A stretch of 64,000 bases of DNA from Gentiana macrophylla (Eukaryota > Streptophyta > Magnoliopsida > Gentianales > Gentianaceae), in NCBI GenBank assembly GCA_026214975.1, contig JAOBSW010000491.1, forward strand, positions 22,456 to 86,455, given 5' to 3'. Below are positions 1 through 11,538 of this stretch, piece by piece. Position numbers and translations under genes: made by a program. Each line of letters starts with the position of its first letter. Position 1 is the stretch's first letter. The notes under the pieces were generated by a model that was not told the DNA's origin, searched no databases, and saw only the letters and a list, made by a program, of their open reading frames with translations.

Positions 1-2022
1 AGGGTGTAAGAAAACATGTAGTCGTTGAAGGGAAGCAGTGAAAAGAGAGTTCCTCGTAGTTCTGTTAAAATCTCATTGTCCTATGCATGAGATTGCTTCT
101 ACTGGCCATGGGAGCAACAAATTGTGTAGTTTAAGCATTCAAAATCTAAAGAAGACGTTGAGTTTTGAGAGAACACAATCTTACGCTTTCGTTGAGTTTT
201 ATGGTGATGGCTTCTCGGTGAACCCACCTTAAGCGTAAAGCGATATTACGCTTTGGGTGACAATTTAGAAATCGCAGAATCGTAGTACATGGGTTCGAAA
301 TGGTCTAACCATGGTGGGCGAGTTCAACCGAGCTTCGCTCAATCGACTCCCTCCACGTGTGATGTGCGTTACTGTGATTCGACAAGACTTAGCATAGCCG
401 ATAAGCCTTCGGGCTAAACGGGCTTATCTTGACGGATTGGCTGAATCGTCACATATGTTCCAACGAATAAGACGGCGTGAGGCTTGCCTACATAACCGAC
501 CTTATTCGGAGTACTGATTCATTGTTTCTTATTGTCAAGGCCAAAACCGTAATAAGTAACCGTAATTTTAACCGAGTTTCTTAGAGTTCACTAATTCTAA
601 AAGCGAGCCGAGGTAAGAGCTCGGATAAATAGTATGGATAGATGTCGTTTCTAGGTCTTACAACTAAGGGAAGGGTATTAGTCCGCAAAAGCGACGAGCC
701 CACCTCATATAGTGCTCGAGGGGTCAATATCTGGCGATCCAAGAATGATAACTGACAAGGATACTTTTTGGAAAGTCGAGCTGAGGACTTTAAACTCAGA
801 ACTACTTCTTTGAAACCCTTAGGATTTCTTTTCTTTGAGTCAAATAAGTGTAACGTGAAATATGTTGAGTTTTTTTATTTTGCCGTGTTCCGATGGCCAT
901 TGGGCTAAGGATGTGCAAAACTTTTTTACTCAATATAGGCCACGTGAAATAGAGTTCCGTAGGAGAGTCGAGAAATTGCTAAAGACAAGGAAATTTAGCA
1001 AACAACCTTAAGATGGAAGCATTAAGAGAGTTTGAGAATTATTGAAAATGTAACAGAGAATGATTGGTGCGAACAAGAACAATTTTGGTCAACTTCCAAA
1101 ACCTTTTAGAATGGTGATCCAAGTGAAAATACAAAGTGGTGTGCAATTCATTCTGCAACTATCCTTATCTTTCCCTTTACACCTTTTCACCTCCAAACTT
1201 TTCGATCCTCTCACCAATCTACCCCGACAGTTCACATTTCTAACCATTCTTTCATCGCCTCTCTTTCTTTCCATCCGTTTCACTCTCCCACCCTAACAAA
1301 ATGCCTTAACCTATTTCAACCCACAATTTCTTACCCACCCTTTATCTTTTCTTCCCATCCTTATGTGTATCTTTTTTCTAAACCCATCATACTCTCAACC
1401 TCCATTTTGTTTACACAATACCCTTGTGTTGCGGAATTTGAAATATTGCTATGTTTTATTGATTATCATTTTGATTTTCATGATCCTAGTTGGGGGAAGT
1501 GTAGCTCTGCCCCTAGCTAGATTTTAAAGGTTTTTGGTTCGATCAAAATACAAAATATCTTTCTACCGGAAGTTTTAAATTTCACGCTTTTACGCCTATT
1601 CCGGCATTTCTGGATGTTGAGTTTTGTTTTAAGCTATCACACCGATCCGACCTTGTTGATGACGGTTATGACTTTTACGTGATACATTGGGTTATTAGTA
1701 ATTTCGAGGAGTAGCAACATCTCCCTAAGTTGTTGATATCCAATGCAAGCGAGAAGTTTCTGCGTTAAGTATTTGATTTTATCTTTAGCCAATAGGTCGC
1801 GTTCAATCTGTTATACCTTACCAAGTTTCTCTTTTCCTGGATTGAATACCTTTTCGATCGAGTCAACCTCGTGTTTTCCCACGTCGGGTAATGCTTTTTG
1901 ATCTTTGTCTTCTCCACCCGGTTTTAAGAATAATTAGGCGGTGGAGGTTGTAGATGAAGACTACCATCTTTAGTTGCTTGTTTATTTTTCTTTCTATTTA
2001 GTATTTTTCTTGTCTTTGGTTG
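1..2022 (+). mobile_element. 3' internal (non-coding) region of a large Ty3/gypsy element, left of the CACTA insertion
   Basis: This stretch has no convincing coding region. The open frames are short and match nothing I recognise. I assign it to the retroelement whose 3' LTR starts at 9225, because removing the CACTA insertion (2026-8025 plus one TSD copy) joins it to the polypurine-rich tail ending at 9224. A short stem with GATAAGCC and GGGCTTATC arms lies near 392-431. The 5' part of the element (5' LTR, gag, pol) must lie left of the window. The continuity is inferred from the TSD geometry and not proven by homology. Confidence 0.5.
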
Positions 2023-2025
2023 TAT

Positions 2026-2650
2026 CACTACTAGAATTTCTCAGATTTGTGGCGCGTTTTGTCACAAATTAAATCACTAACTTCGTTTGTGGCGAATCGT
2101 GATTTAAACCTATTTAAAATCACGGAACACCGCGTTGCAAATTTTTGAGTCGAAATTAACCTTGTCACTAAGTTTCATGACAAAATTGTGACGCAAGTCA
2201 TACTTTGTGACATAGCTGTGACAAAACTTTTGGTGACGAATCTGCGACAAAAATTATATTTTGCAACGAATGTGTGACAAAATTTTCCGATAAGTTTGTG
2301 ATGGAGTGTAGTGTCAAAGTTTCTTCATAAAATAGCGTCAAATATGTGACAAACAAATACGACAATTTTGTAACCAAATTTTTTGATGAAATAGTGATAA
2401 CCATATCTTACAAATTTGATATGAATTTGAGACGAATGTTTACGCTAAAATTTTAGTGATTATTATGTGACGAATTCATGTGACAATTTTGCTACCAAAT
2501 TTAGCGATAAAAATGTGACATTTATCCCCTACAGTTTTGAATTAATTTTGTGACGGTGTTTTACGACAGATTTGTGACAAATTTTACCTATATTTGTAAC
2601 GAATTGTTGTGTCAAATCAATAGTTGCAATGACTTTGTAACAAAATTTAT
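2026..2650. repeat. Left subterminal repeat region of the CACTA element
   Basis: There are many diverged copies, in both orientations, of a short motif resembling TTTGTGACAAAATT or TGCGACAAA. Such clustered subterminal motifs are the usual transposase-binding regions of CACTA elements. The right end (7380-8025) has matching motifs. The ORFs predicted here are by-products of the repeats. Confidence 0.7.
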
Positions 2651-3712
2651 ATTTCATTTTTTTACTATATTTATTGTTTACAAAAATTATATTCAATAAT
2701 ATAAATGTTCTCTTAAAAAACGTTTCAATAGCATAAATAATCAAAACACTTCCATGATCTTGAAAATGAAGCAAATCATTTTATTCATAATTGAGTCAAA
2801 TAGCTTTTCAAAACATGAAATCAATATTATTCATGATTATTGGACATATACAAGAGACTAATGGTTTTATCACCAAAAACAACCTAGTCTTCTTAAACAT
2901 CCCGAAGAACTTGTTTAAAACCATGACGATCTTGCTTGCACCGCTAGCACATGTCCACTGTGGCCTCTTTCAGCATATCATCCGGAATCCGGGTCCCTTT
3001 GATCCTAAGATATGGTAGGACACCTATCACTGCTTCTTTAAACTTCTTTGCCTTGGCCACCCAAAAGTAACTTCATCAAGAACATTCTTAGCAACAAAGT
3101 ACCTGGCCAAGGTATGTAATCTTCAAATGTCAAGAATTTAGCAAAAACAAAAGAGGGAAGATAAAAGAAATGAAAAGAAAATGGGAAGTGCTTGGAAATG
3201 AATGGTATCATTGGGAAACTCAAAACAATTTAATAAAAGAGTTATAGAAAGGAATATGTACCTCTCATGGAACTGAAAAATAATGCCAACCCTTTCCGAG
3301 AATAATAATTCAGAGGTTCCACATGGAACTATGAGTCCCACGGATATTTGAGATCCCACCAATCATGAACCGAGTCTATTTCATGACAAGTATCCGCAAA
3401 CCTCGTGAAAACAATCATAGTTTCATTTTGGGCCATAGACCATCGCCAATTCGTGTTCTACAAGAAGATTATCAAAGGAAACAAATCAGGGAAAAAGAAC
3501 ATTTCTTCACAATATCAGTTGGAAGGAATCTAATAGCAGATCAACAAACCTCCATCATAGAAATAGTCACTACTCGTAGATCACATGTGGCAGTAGGGGG
3601 TCAACTATTATGGAAGCACATGTATCTGCTTGAATAGACTTTACGATATATCTGCATGGACCAATTCTGCTTCCGACTCTAACATTATAGGGAAAAGAAT
3701 CTTGAAAGTAAC

Positions 3713-4000
3713 TTATTGCTGAGGCATCCCCGAGGCTGTTGTCGAAATCCCCTCATCCCCTACAGAAAATTGATGGCCGTTTAGTGCAAAACCACTTGGG
3801 GCTGCAGCTACAGAACGTACAAAAGAAGCCCTCTGTGAAGAAATCTCATTAGGTAAATCATATGCATTCTTCAAAGAAACCTCTTCAAATTGTCTGCTCG
3901 ACACCCATGTTCTGCCAACATTTGGTGGACAATCTTGCTGGAAATGCGTCACAACAACAATAGCTATCCTTACACCCAAAAGATCTCCCTCAAGCTGCCA
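3713..4000 (-). pseudogene. Exon-like segment of unknown origin inside the CACTA cargo
   Basis: A minus-strand open stretch begins after a good acceptor (TATTTTGGCAG near 3991) with LEGDLLGVRIAIVVVTHFQQ, and stays open for about 90 codons to a TAA at 3713-3715. It lies where the Walker A exon of the ABCI11-like gene would be expected, but contains no P-loop. It may come from a second host gene, which would make the cargo chimeric. I do not recognise the protein. Confidence 0.4.
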
Positions 4001-4324
4001 AAATATTTATAACCACCTAGTAAAACAGAACAAAAAATAGCTTACAATTTACATGATTTTTGCTATTCTAAATCTAATTTTAAATAAAACTATGAAGATG
4101 CAACAAGAAAAGATAAGCAGACACAATTGACTGGAAGTGCTTTCCGTATGACGGACTTTCCTCACATCACAAGTCATGAGGAGTATATAATTCCTACCCC
4201 CCATGGTAGGCACTAGAAATGAAACGAATGCTCAGAAAAGTATCATGACAAAGATCCTGATCCAAACGAAATGAATGTTTTCTTTCAACGATCCATAACT
4301 ATTGAACATGTATCTATTTTAACA

Positions 4325-4325
<1 letters not shown>

Positions 4326-4372
<47 letters not shown>

Positions 4373-4375
4373 TGT
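4326..4375. repeat. (TA)n-(TG)n compound microsatellite
   Basis: A run of TA dinucleotides is followed by a run of GT dinucleotides. It lies in an intron-like part of the CACTA cargo. The two ORFs across it are artefacts. Confidence 0.9.
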
Positions 4376-5829
4376 AAACACACACACAGACATAGACATA
4401 TATATGTAAGTATTGGACAGAGTAGAAATAAGGGAAAAAAACTATTATCAAGTAACACATCAATTATGTAGTGCCATAAGTTTTCTACAAATTTCCATGA
4501 ATCCCACATCAAGGGACATATTAGCCAGAAAACAGTGACTCTAGCAAGTTACATATTAGCCATAAAACTCGAAAAATTATTATTGGATTAGCTCCCCAAG
4601 TGGTGAAAATACTTTTCATGGCCATCTTCCCATGAGATAGGCTAAAAAGATAACTTGTTTTCAGGGACAATGTCAAATCCAAAGCCTAAAAAGACAATGC
4701 GAAGCATGAAAACATGTATGTCTAATGTACACCCAGCAAATGTAGAGGTGAGAAGCTTACAAAAAACAGATTGCTGCTTAGTCTATATGTTTACAGAATG
4801 TGATTTTTCTTGACTGAATGCTAATTATTTTCCAAACAACATCAACCACAGATAGAACTACACATGAAAATTAATCTGATGAAACACCAAAGGGAGGTGA
4901 AAATGTATCAACAGCATTTAGCTTTCAAAACAATGTAGAACACGTTTAGCAGTTTGACACCAAGGTACTATATTCTTTAACAGTAAAGGATTAAAAAAAA
5001 GGGGAGGGGGGTACCTGTTCTCGCCAAGGGAGAGATTCACTCCACTTAAAAGGTCTGTTTTTCTCCCCGGAGGTTGGTAGCTAAGATCCTTTATCTGGGA
5101 AAACAGGACAACATCCATTTATTTAATTTTATTCGAATGAAGATAAGAAACAAGTTCAGCAAAGAAGCAACACGACAACAACATACTAATGACATTTTTT
5201 AGTAAAAAAAAAACAACAGTAACTTTTTCTTTAGGGAAGAAATTGTTAATGTAGCTAGTTATTATAAAGAGATGAGAAAAGCAAAGGTCCGACGAGTAAC
5301 CACTGCAAATTGCTTGACTACCCAGAAATAGAGCAACAAAAAACACCATTGCAGAAAATAAACTATCACATACTAAAACAAACTTCAATTCTATTTCCTT
5401 TCTTCGAAATCCTCTTAATTTGGAGCAATAAAAAGCCAATTAATATGGCAGAAAAGTTCAGCTACTTAGAACAATAAATAAAAAATAAAAAAATTTAAAA
5501 TAAATAGTGATTCATCTGCTGCTTAACTGACGAGGAGGAGGAATAGGAGCACCGGAGAGGAGCTTGTTGTTGCTGCTGGTCGGCGTTGAAGGAGCAGAAT
5601 TGCTGCTGCAGGCCGGCGTTTGAGGGGCAGAGAAACGGCCAAGAACTGACCAGGAGCACCGGTGGAGAGGAGAGCGGCGGCGGCGGAAGGGAAGTATTCT
5701 GAAAACTGGGGGAAGAAGAGGAGGAAGAGGGAATAAGAGATGCCAACTTTTAATTAGGGATTAGGTGGTATACATTTTTGGGATTTGGGACGACGGGTGT
5801 TATATTATATGCGACGACTTTGGTGTCCT

Positions 5830-6790
5830 ATTAAAGCGTTTTTAAATAATATTTATCAGCCGATTAAGTAACGAACATTGGGTTTCTAATGATTAACTCA
5901 CTGACAAAACTCAGGTTTCAAATCATTAACTCATGACCAACTAACGAACCTTGAGTATCGAATCATTAACACGCTATCGGGTTTCATACCATGAACTCAC
6001 TAACGAACCTTGGGTTTTATACCATGAACTCACTAACAAACCTCGGGTTTCAAATCACTAACTCACTAAGGAACCTAGGGTTTCAAATTATTGACTCATG
6101 CCTAGCTAACTAACGAACCTCGGTTTTCATATCATGAACTTAATAACGAATCTCGAGTTTCAAATCATCAACTCACTAATAACTCATGACTAACTAACGA
6201 ACCTCGGGTTTCAACTGACTAAATAACGAACCCCAGGTTTGAAATTTCTACTCAATAACGAACCTTGAGTTTAAAACACAGCTCAATAATGAACCTCGGG
6301 TTTGAAATCTACTACTCAACAATGAACCTCAGGTTTGAAATCTTGAACTAACTAACAAACCTTGAGTTTGAAATCATCAACCGACTAACTAAGGAACCCC
6401 GAGTTTGAAATCACTACTCAATAACGAACCTCGGGTTATAAATTCTTGAAATAACTAACAAACCTCGGGTTTGAAATCATCAACCGAATAATTAATGAGC
6501 CCCGGGTTGAAATCACTACTCAATAACAAACCTCGAGTTTGAAATCTTGAACTAACTAATGAAGCTCGGGATTCAAATCTTCAACCGACTAATTAACGAA
6601 CCCTAGGTTTTAAATCACTACTCAATAACGAGCCTCGGGTTTGAAATCATCAACCGACTAATAAACGAACTATAGGTTTGAAATCACTACTACATAACGA
6701 AAATCGGGTTAGAAAACATGAACTCACTAACGAACCTCGAATTTGAAGTCTTGAACTCGATAACGACCATCGTGTTTGAAATCATTACGA
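5830..6790. repeat. Degenerate minisatellite inside the CACTA element
   Basis: About twenty irregular units of roughly 40-60 bp are built on a phrase like AACGAACCTCGGGTTTGAAA followed by TCATCAACCGACTAA or CACTACTCAAT. Units differ by point changes and by alternation of two or three sub-phrases, so the block is old or evolving fast. No coding potential is seen. Beyond it, 6900-7320 has several copies of AAAGGGACGAC and its complement GTCGTCCCTTT. Confidence 0.8.
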
Positions 6791-7399
6791 ACTCCATCTT
6801 TAAGTTATTCAATAAAAAAATTTAAATAAAAACAATATTATTAGAAATGTTTTAATTATTAATTTTTTGAAATTATTATAAAACATATAATTTTATTCAT
6901 TTAATTATACAAATTATTAATTCATCTAAATATTTAAAGGGACGACTATGTCATCTCCTTAAATAATTTTTTTTGATTACACAATAATTGATAAACTTTA
7001 TAAATGTTATTCATAAAATCGATAAAATTCATAAGTATTTAAAGGGACAATATAGTCGTCCCCAAAAAGGACTGAGTCGTCCCTTTAAATGACAATGTAT
7101 TCGTGGATTCTAGGTTGGCTGGTTGTCGTCCTAAAAAAGAACTGTGTCATCCCTTTTAACCAAATTAATTTCCTGCCAAAATTTTCCCACCAACTCAAAT
7201 ATCCCTCCATTTCAATATGTCGTCCCAAAAAAGAACACCGGCAATTTTTCCCACCAAAAAATCATCAAATTTTGACTTTTCTCATATTTTTTTTAAAGGG
7301 ACGACATGTCGTCCAAATAATGTCAACCCAAAAAATCCTTTTATAAAAATATTCATTTTATGTTTTGACACTAATTTGTAGCAATGATGTCGCGAATTA

Positions 7400-7975
7400 T
7401 TGACGAACCATTTTCGTCACAAATTTCATCACAATTCCGGGAAATTTGTAGCAATATTGTCAAAAATATGTGACAATTTTGCGATGTGGACAGATATGTC
7501 GGTTAACGTCAAATTAGCAACGAAGACTTTTATGGCCAAGACATTTTGTCACAGAATTCTCACAAATTATGGCGCCCGAATTTAGCGCAAAGATTTGTGA
7601 CAGAATAGTCGCTTACATTTTTCCACATACATATTTTGTCACAATGTTGTCTCAATTTATAGCCAAAAAAAGAATTATACGGTTTGTCGCTAATTCATAG
7701 CAATATTGTCTAAAATATGTCACACTTTTGCAACGTGGACAGATATGTCGGTTAGCGTCAGATTAGCAACGAAGACGTTTATGACCAAGCCAATTTGTCA
7801 CAAAATTCTCACAATTTATGGCGCCCGAATTTGGCGCAAAGATTTGTGACAAAATAGTCACATACATTTTGCCACGTACATATTTTGTCACAATGTTGTC
7901 TCAATTTATTACAAAAAAAAATAATTAAGCGGTTTGTCGCTAATTCATAGCAATATTGTCAAAAATTTGTGACGA
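7400..7975. repeat. 249-bp tandem repeat in the right subterminal region of the CACTA element
   Basis: The phrase AGCAATATTGTCAAAAAT recurs (with small changes) at 7450, 7699 and 7949. This gives a period of 249-250 bp, with two full units and the start of a third. Each unit contains ATGTGGACAGATATGTCGG-like and ATTATGGCGCCCGAATTT-like stretches. It is a recent local duplication of the subterminal region. It would double the number of predicted transposase-binding motifs at this end relative to the left end. Confidence 0.85.
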
Positions 7976-8028
7976 ACAGTTTTCATCACAAAAATTCGTC
8001 ACAAATCCGGGAAATTCTAGTCGTGTAT

Positions 8029-9224
8029 AAAATAAAGTGGCTTAAAATGTTTTTCGGTATTCATACCTAATTACTGCCACATTATTCTATAACTTCCATA
8101 GACATGGTGTTATTAACGGTTTCGTGGAGTTTGTTTGCTTATACAGGTTTTCACTTGCTTCTCCACAACGTGCTGACATTTACTCCGATATTGTTCCTTT
8201 ACTTGAGAGACGTTTCCAGAGCTAAGTCTTTTTCTTAAATTCTCATTTATTTTTGTCATTGAGGACAATGTCATGTTTAAGTGGGGGGTAGGAGAATTAT
8301 CTATGTTATGTTATGATTGAAATTTGAATGAAACGGCACATGATTAAAAAAATTGAATAAATACCATATTATGTATCTCGTACCCTTAGAATTGTGAATT
8401 TCTAGCTAAGAATTGATAGGAAATGAACCAAGTTGCATGAGTACGTGATCATTTTATGCTTATGTAAAGTTAATTTAAGGATATTCATGCCCGTTTTTGC
8501 GAGTAGTTATTTATTATTCAATTACTCAATCTGTGAATCAAGTATACCGCGCTTATCATAATAACTGAAGAAATTATGTGTGAATTGCATAGATGATTGG
8601 TTATGTAGACTTAGTGTCGATACTTATTGGCTGATGCATTCTTATCTTTTAGCCATTAAAGCAGAGTAATAAGCTTGAGACGTACCTGTGTTTTAGCAAA
8701 ATGTTAGACACTGGGCTTGTAGTAACATTACCAAAGTAGCCCCGCGCTTGTGGTAATATTCGATGCTATACATGATCTAAGATAGGGGGATACTCTAAAA
8801 AGTTTTCTTCCTTGAGATTGATAGTATTTGAAAAATATGAAGAATTGAAGAAATTCAACTTTTAAGAGGCTTTGAGTAGTACTCGGTCTCCAAGTCCAAA
8901 ACCCTATAGATACGCTCTTGCTTATTGCTCTAGTGCTCTCAACCATTGCGAGGCATAAGAAGTATGAATCTTTGAGGTTGGTAGGTTGAGATTGCGCGGT
9001 TAGCATAAACTCTAATCTTGCCACGAATATATAAAACTAAATGCACATGCACACATCACTTCGATTCATAGTAAGTAGTGAATAATGGATATCTTATGAG
9101 CATGACTAGTATGAGTTGACTTGAGTTTCTTGTGTAAGTATGATTTGACCATAGAAAATGTTGTCTTGGGGAATGACTTATTGATGCTTTGTTCGGGACG
9201 ATCAAAGTCTAAGTGGGGGGTAGT
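8029..9224 (+). mobile_element. 3' internal tail of the Ty3/gypsy element, with polypurine tracts
   Basis: This is non-coding sequence between the CACTA insertion and the 3' LTR. It contains two similar polypurine tracts, AAGTGGGGGGTA at about 8279-8291 and again at 9211-9222. The second abuts the LTR start and is the likely plus-strand primer. The first is followed by non-LTR sequence and may be a duplicated or older primer site. Runs of this kind are typical of plant OTA-clade elements (Athila/Tat). Confidence 0.65.
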
Positions 9225-10984
9225 TGATGACGATCAAATTATACCCGTAAAAGTCATCAACATTGACCTTAAATCGAGATTAATAATATATATTTCATAT
9301 TAAATCTCATGTTTATATTTATTATTTAATGTTATGCGATTATTAATATGATTTTTGGTATTTAGCCATTTTCATTATTAAAAGCCGATTTATTGTGCGA
9401 TAAATGCTGATTTTATAGATCACGACAAATCGAGAGGATTAATGTCATTCAATCAATGGTCTCAAGATAATAAGGAAGAAAATCGGAGCATTAATCAAGA
9501 GATAAATTAGAGAAATCGGATCAACACTAAAGCGCAATGGGGAACAAGATAGGCGAGAAGCGTTTAACACGCGTGCGAGAAGAAGGCTCGGTCGACCGAG
9601 CCCTATCATTCGATCGACCGAGTATGTCGGTTCGGTCACTTATCGGATTTTTCGTATTTATCTTCTAGATCCTTCATAAGTCGGCAGAAACCCCTATATA
9701 AGCAAAGACTACGAGAAATTGTAAATCATCCCTTCATTCTTTCTTCAATCTTACAATTCATAATACAACTTTGATACAATGTAGAATAATTTGAGAGGTT
9801 TCGGCAATTTAAGGAATTGCAATATGTAGCCTTTATTTTCTGTTTCTTTTCTTTTAAGTAATTAATCCCTCCCAAATATGCTTTATCGTTTGAATTAGTT
9901 AATCATAGCTAGATGATGTAGATCTAGGCTATGACGTAAGGGATATGGCGACTCCTTGTCTATGGGGATCCCATAACCTACGTCATCTACTTAGTTTCTA
10001 TCCATGAATCTGCATTGTTTAATTAATGCGTATCTATGTTAGTTTATATGAATGCTTTACGAATTCTTGTTTAACTGCATTACGTATGATGCTTATTTGA
10101 GAGATACGTTCGGGGATATAATCTAGGGAAAAGACCATTCGGTCGACCGAGCCCGACTATTCGGTCGACCGAGCCTATTTTCATCCGTTAAATAGCCACG
10201 TCTTTATGGTTAGGTTAACTTAATAGAATTTATTATCTCGGTAGGTATGGCTATGGCTACGTTACTCGCTTAGTTTAATTAAAAGCGTGTAAAAAGGAAA
10301 TACCAATATAAAACTCTTGGTAGGCTTATGAATTGCTCTTTCACGGACGTTCGGCGTTATTCAGGTAGGTTTATATTTGGGGATTGCTAGCACTGATTAT
10401 ACGACGTCGTAGATTAGCATAAGACTATAACTTGGTAATTGCTAGTTGGACGAGCTTGAGTAATCGTTTAGGAAATACGCCTAACCAAAGGAATGTTCCT
10501 TGGACGAGGTGTACGGTTAATATCGGCATCCTGTAGAAAGTCGTAGCGTGTGAGTTATATGAGATGGAGGCACCAAAAGGCGAAGTCACGTAACAATACC
10601 ACGATGATCTAGTGACTACCGGTGCTACATCAAGTTAAAGAGGATGACTCCCATAGCCAATCTAAGATAGATACAAGCGGATTGTGATTAATAAGTTCGA
10701 TTTATTATATAAATTATCTAGGTCCAAACGATAAAGACTATAATTGGGGAGGTTAATTACGTTGTGTCGAGTCGTGTCTTTACCTTTCTTGTTTTATGTT
10801 GGTCGTAGACCGCCTCTATGTCCTTGACATGTTTAATTAATTGTTTGTATATAAGATGACCCACAATTGGTTCCTGTGGGATCGACCTTGATTCACTATA
10901 GCTATACTACGATGGGCCTAGTCCTCTTGCTAGTATTGGTTTATGGTGGTCGAGTATTTTATTATTACTTGATCTACGTCATCA
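9225..10984 (+). mobile_element. 3' LTR (1760 bp) of a Ty3/gypsy element, Athila-like
   Basis: The LTR begins TGATGACG directly after the polypurine tract and ends CGTCATCA, a perfect 8-bp terminal inverted repeat. A TATA box (TATATAA, 9695-9701) marks a likely U3/R boundary. Four copies of a CGGTCGACCGAG-type palindrome lie within it: 9585-9602 (a perfect 18-bp palindrome), about 9611, 10140 and 10162. The next 5 bp (AATGG) continue into Tat integrase codons and are the expected target duplication. The matching 5' LTR lies left of the window. The lineage is inferred from LTR length and primer tract, not from proteins. Confidence 0.8.
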
Positions 10985-11538
10985 AATGGCAGGTGAGAGC
11001 GCGCAAACAAACAAGTACTCGCGTCTCGAAAAAAGAGTTTGGGCTAAAAGGGCAAGCGGCACGATCACCTCCTGCGGCCTTATGGGCACTTAGGACATCA
11101 CGGAAAACAACTACTGTGGGAAACTCCTTTTGCTTAACCTCACGGATCCGAAGTTATGGCTCCGGTGGAAATGGCCCTACCAAGCTTAAGGGTCGCACAC
11201 TTCAGTGAAATAGATAACCCGCTCAAAAGAAAACTCGATCTCGATTTAGCGGAAGAGCGGCGGATTGAATCATATGGACGTTTGTTCAATTGCAAACAGG
11301 CCGCCAAACGACATCGCGACAAGCGCGTTCGGGGTCATCACTTCGCCGTTGGGGATTATGTTTTGTGAAAGAGGCAGGCCACCGCCACGAAGCCAAGAAA
11401 GGAAGTTATCGGAAAATTGGGGAGGCCAGAGAGGATCGCTCGGATAGTCAAAAAAGAACTTACGTACTTAAGTGATAACCAAGGTCGCGAGTACAACCGA
11501 CCTTGGCATGCAGATAATCTGAAAAAATATTATATGTA
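10985..11538 (+). pseudogene. Integrase C-terminal part of a Tat-lineage Ty3/gypsy element (broken)
   Basis: Translation from the first base after the LTR gives NG, then an ERANK-like motif. This matches the catalytic-glutamate region of Tat integrases (NGQVERAN type). ALWALRTSRKTTT, VMAPVEMALPSLRV-like and RHRDKRVRGHHFAVGDYVL segments follow in two to three frames, up to a stop near 11538. These correspond to the end of the rve core and the non-chromodomain C-terminal domain that packages DNA ends. Several frameshifts and stops (TGA after NGR, TAA after SLG) break it. The 5' part is missing because the element ending at 10984 inserted at the NG codons. It is non-functional as it stands. Confidence 0.8.

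Larger units (their letters stand above)
3040..5746 (-). pseudogene. Captured fragment of an ABCI11/NAP14-like chloroplast ABC-transporter ATPase gene
   Basis: Several exons of one plant gene family lie in order on the minus strand. The first, 5746-5495, is a Ser/Pro-rich transit-peptide-like N-terminus; its frame opens with TTG where ATG is expected. The second is 5094-5015, between a TTTCCCAG acceptor and a GTACC donor, and encodes DLSYQPPG and LLSGVNLSL, the region just before the Walker A of ABCI11. Around 3362-3262 a third exon encodes ERVGIIFQFHER and ends at a GTACAT donor. The fourth starts at about 3102 and encodes YFVAKNVLDEVTFGWPRQ, then hits a stop. The Walker A exon, the ABC signature and Walker B are missing, so no ATPase can be made. 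Retained introns show capture from genomic DNA, not from a transcript. In the intact family the protein is a plastid ABC ATPase. The family assignment is from memory of its motifs and is strong. Confidence 0.75.
2026..8025. mobile_element. CACTA (EnSpm-type) DNA transposon, non-autonomous, carrying host-gene fragments
   Basis: The left terminus reads CACTACTAGAATTTC. The right terminus, on the opposite strand, reads CACGACTAGAATTTC, and similarity continues inward through GGATTTGTG-like sequence. Both ends are flanked by the 3-bp duplication TAT (2023-2025 and 8026-8028), as expected for CACTA transposases. Subterminal regions on both sides are rich in repeated TTTGTGACAAAAT-like motifs. No TNP1/TNP2-type transposase ORF is visible, so the element is probably mobilised in trans. 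The interior holds minus-strand gene fragments (3040-5746) and a tandem-repeat block (about 5830-6790). It is inserted in the 3' internal region of a Ty3/gypsy element. Confidence 0.9.

Noticed and set aside
2791..3018. 75-codon plus-strand ORF in the CACTA cargo
   Set aside because: It is opposite to the ABCI11-like exons and has no motif; shadow of the minus-strand sequence.
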